In this document: positions 63,735 through 64,000 of the stretch, piece by piece
How the letters are laid out: every line of letters starts with the position of its first letter
How positions within the stretch are numbered: position 1 is the stretch's first letter
Assembly (NCBI RefSeq): GCF_000176135.1
Contig: NZ_ACZN01000014.1
Span: 310,001 to 374,000 of the forward strand
Length of the DNA stretch: 64,000 bases
DNA from: Vibrio coralliilyticus ATCC BAA-450
Lineage (GTDB): Bacteria > Pseudomonadota > Gammaproteobacteria > Enterobacterales > Vibrionaceae
Reading direction: 5' to 3'
Made by a program: the position numbers and the translations under genes
Notes under the pieces: model-generated
The model's database searches: none
The model's input: only the letters and a program-made list of their open reading frames with translations
What the model was told of the DNA's origin: nothing

Positions 63735-64000
63735 AGCTGGGCCTCTTATGATCGGTTTCAACCCCTCGATTTAACGACAATCACATCACATCGCCTTGTT
63801 ATTAAGCTTTATTTGAGGTCGAACGTTGTCATTGCTCAGGGTGAGCATGGTGCCACTCACCCATCATTAACCCTCGAAAAATACTTAGAGTACATAACAA
63901 ATACCATTCGAGTTTCTAATCGAAAATTGCTTTATAGTATGAATTTGCTCTCAAATAAGGTCTTTGTTACCCTAATAAAACCGTTAAAAATAGTTTCAAC
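63735..64000. other. Non-coding end of the window
   Basis: The porin promoter should lie here. The last 120 bases are AT-rich. No gene starts are visible before the edge. Confidence 0.4.

Noticed and set aside
1..64000. CRISPR arrays, tRNA and rRNA genes, complete insertion sequences
   Set aside because: No regularly spaced repeats, cloverleaf-like sequences, rRNA stretches or transposase genes were recognised by eye. An automated scan would be needed to exclude them fully.

Overview
The window looks like chromosomal DNA of a marine gammaproteobacterium of the family Vibrionaceae (Vibrio, Salinivibrio or a close relative). The evidence is the tail of a VCR-type superintegron cassette array at the left end, a vSGLT-like sodium/sugar symporter beside an alpha-galactosidase, a Fur-family regulator close to Vibrio Fur, several chemoreceptors, and EAL/HDOD signalling proteins. 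I see no rRNA, tRNA, CRISPR array or ribosomal operon. This is accessory, environment-facing gene content, most of it in single genes or pairs.

Left end (1-4726): gene cassettes separated by attC-like sites. They carry a 5'-truncated hypothetical gene, a trypsin-like peptidase, a fused GmrSD-type nuclease (DUF262 plus DUF1524), an ORF-less cassette and a terminal StbDE/RelBE-like toxin-antitoxin pair. From 4879 backbone genes begin: a Crp/Fnr regulator with an isoprenylcysteine-methyltransferase-like protein, a PEP-mutase/isocitrate-lyase family enzyme, and an alpha-galactoside locus (LacI-type repressor, GH36 enzyme, symporter) with three matching operators. Then come HDOD, LysE, a second Fur and a BLUF photoreceptor.

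Centre (16-37 kb): two toxin loci. The first is a secreted protein of about 2065 residues. It has a large-clostridial-toxin (TcdA/TcdB) translocation domain, a C58-type Cys-His-Asp triad (as in YopT/LifA) and an N-terminal LTGC...H motif like that of CNF1/CheD deamidases. The second, after 1.5 kb of AT-rich non-coding DNA, is a leukocidin/alpha-hemolysin-family pore-forming toxin with a small membrane-anchored partner gene. Nearby are a CAAX-type (CPBP) protease, an SOS-controlled unknown gene, an SgrR-like regulator and the remnant of a VasX-like type VI effector with its DUF6708 neighbour.

Right half (37-64 kb): D-amino-acid oxidase, two chemoreceptors, and a Cre-like tyrosine recombinase whose promoter carries a near-perfect LexA box and which is followed by a degenerate Hpt protein. 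Next come a RibB-like protein without its acidic motif, an EAL-HDOD protein, a small binding protein and a truncated H-NS (H-NST-like). A peptide-binding protein sits beside a degenerate D-Ala-D-Ala ligase. A histidine kinase is divergent from a second BLUF protein. Small enzymes follow (tautomerase, YgiN-like monooxygenase, RidA). The window closes with a DUF917/racemase pair under an XRE-STAND-TPR regulator, and a carbohydrate porin.

The most notable material is the chimeric toxin, the leukocidin locus, the two SOS-controlled genes and the H-NST-like protein. Assignments rest on motif recognition by eye. No database search or structure prediction was run.
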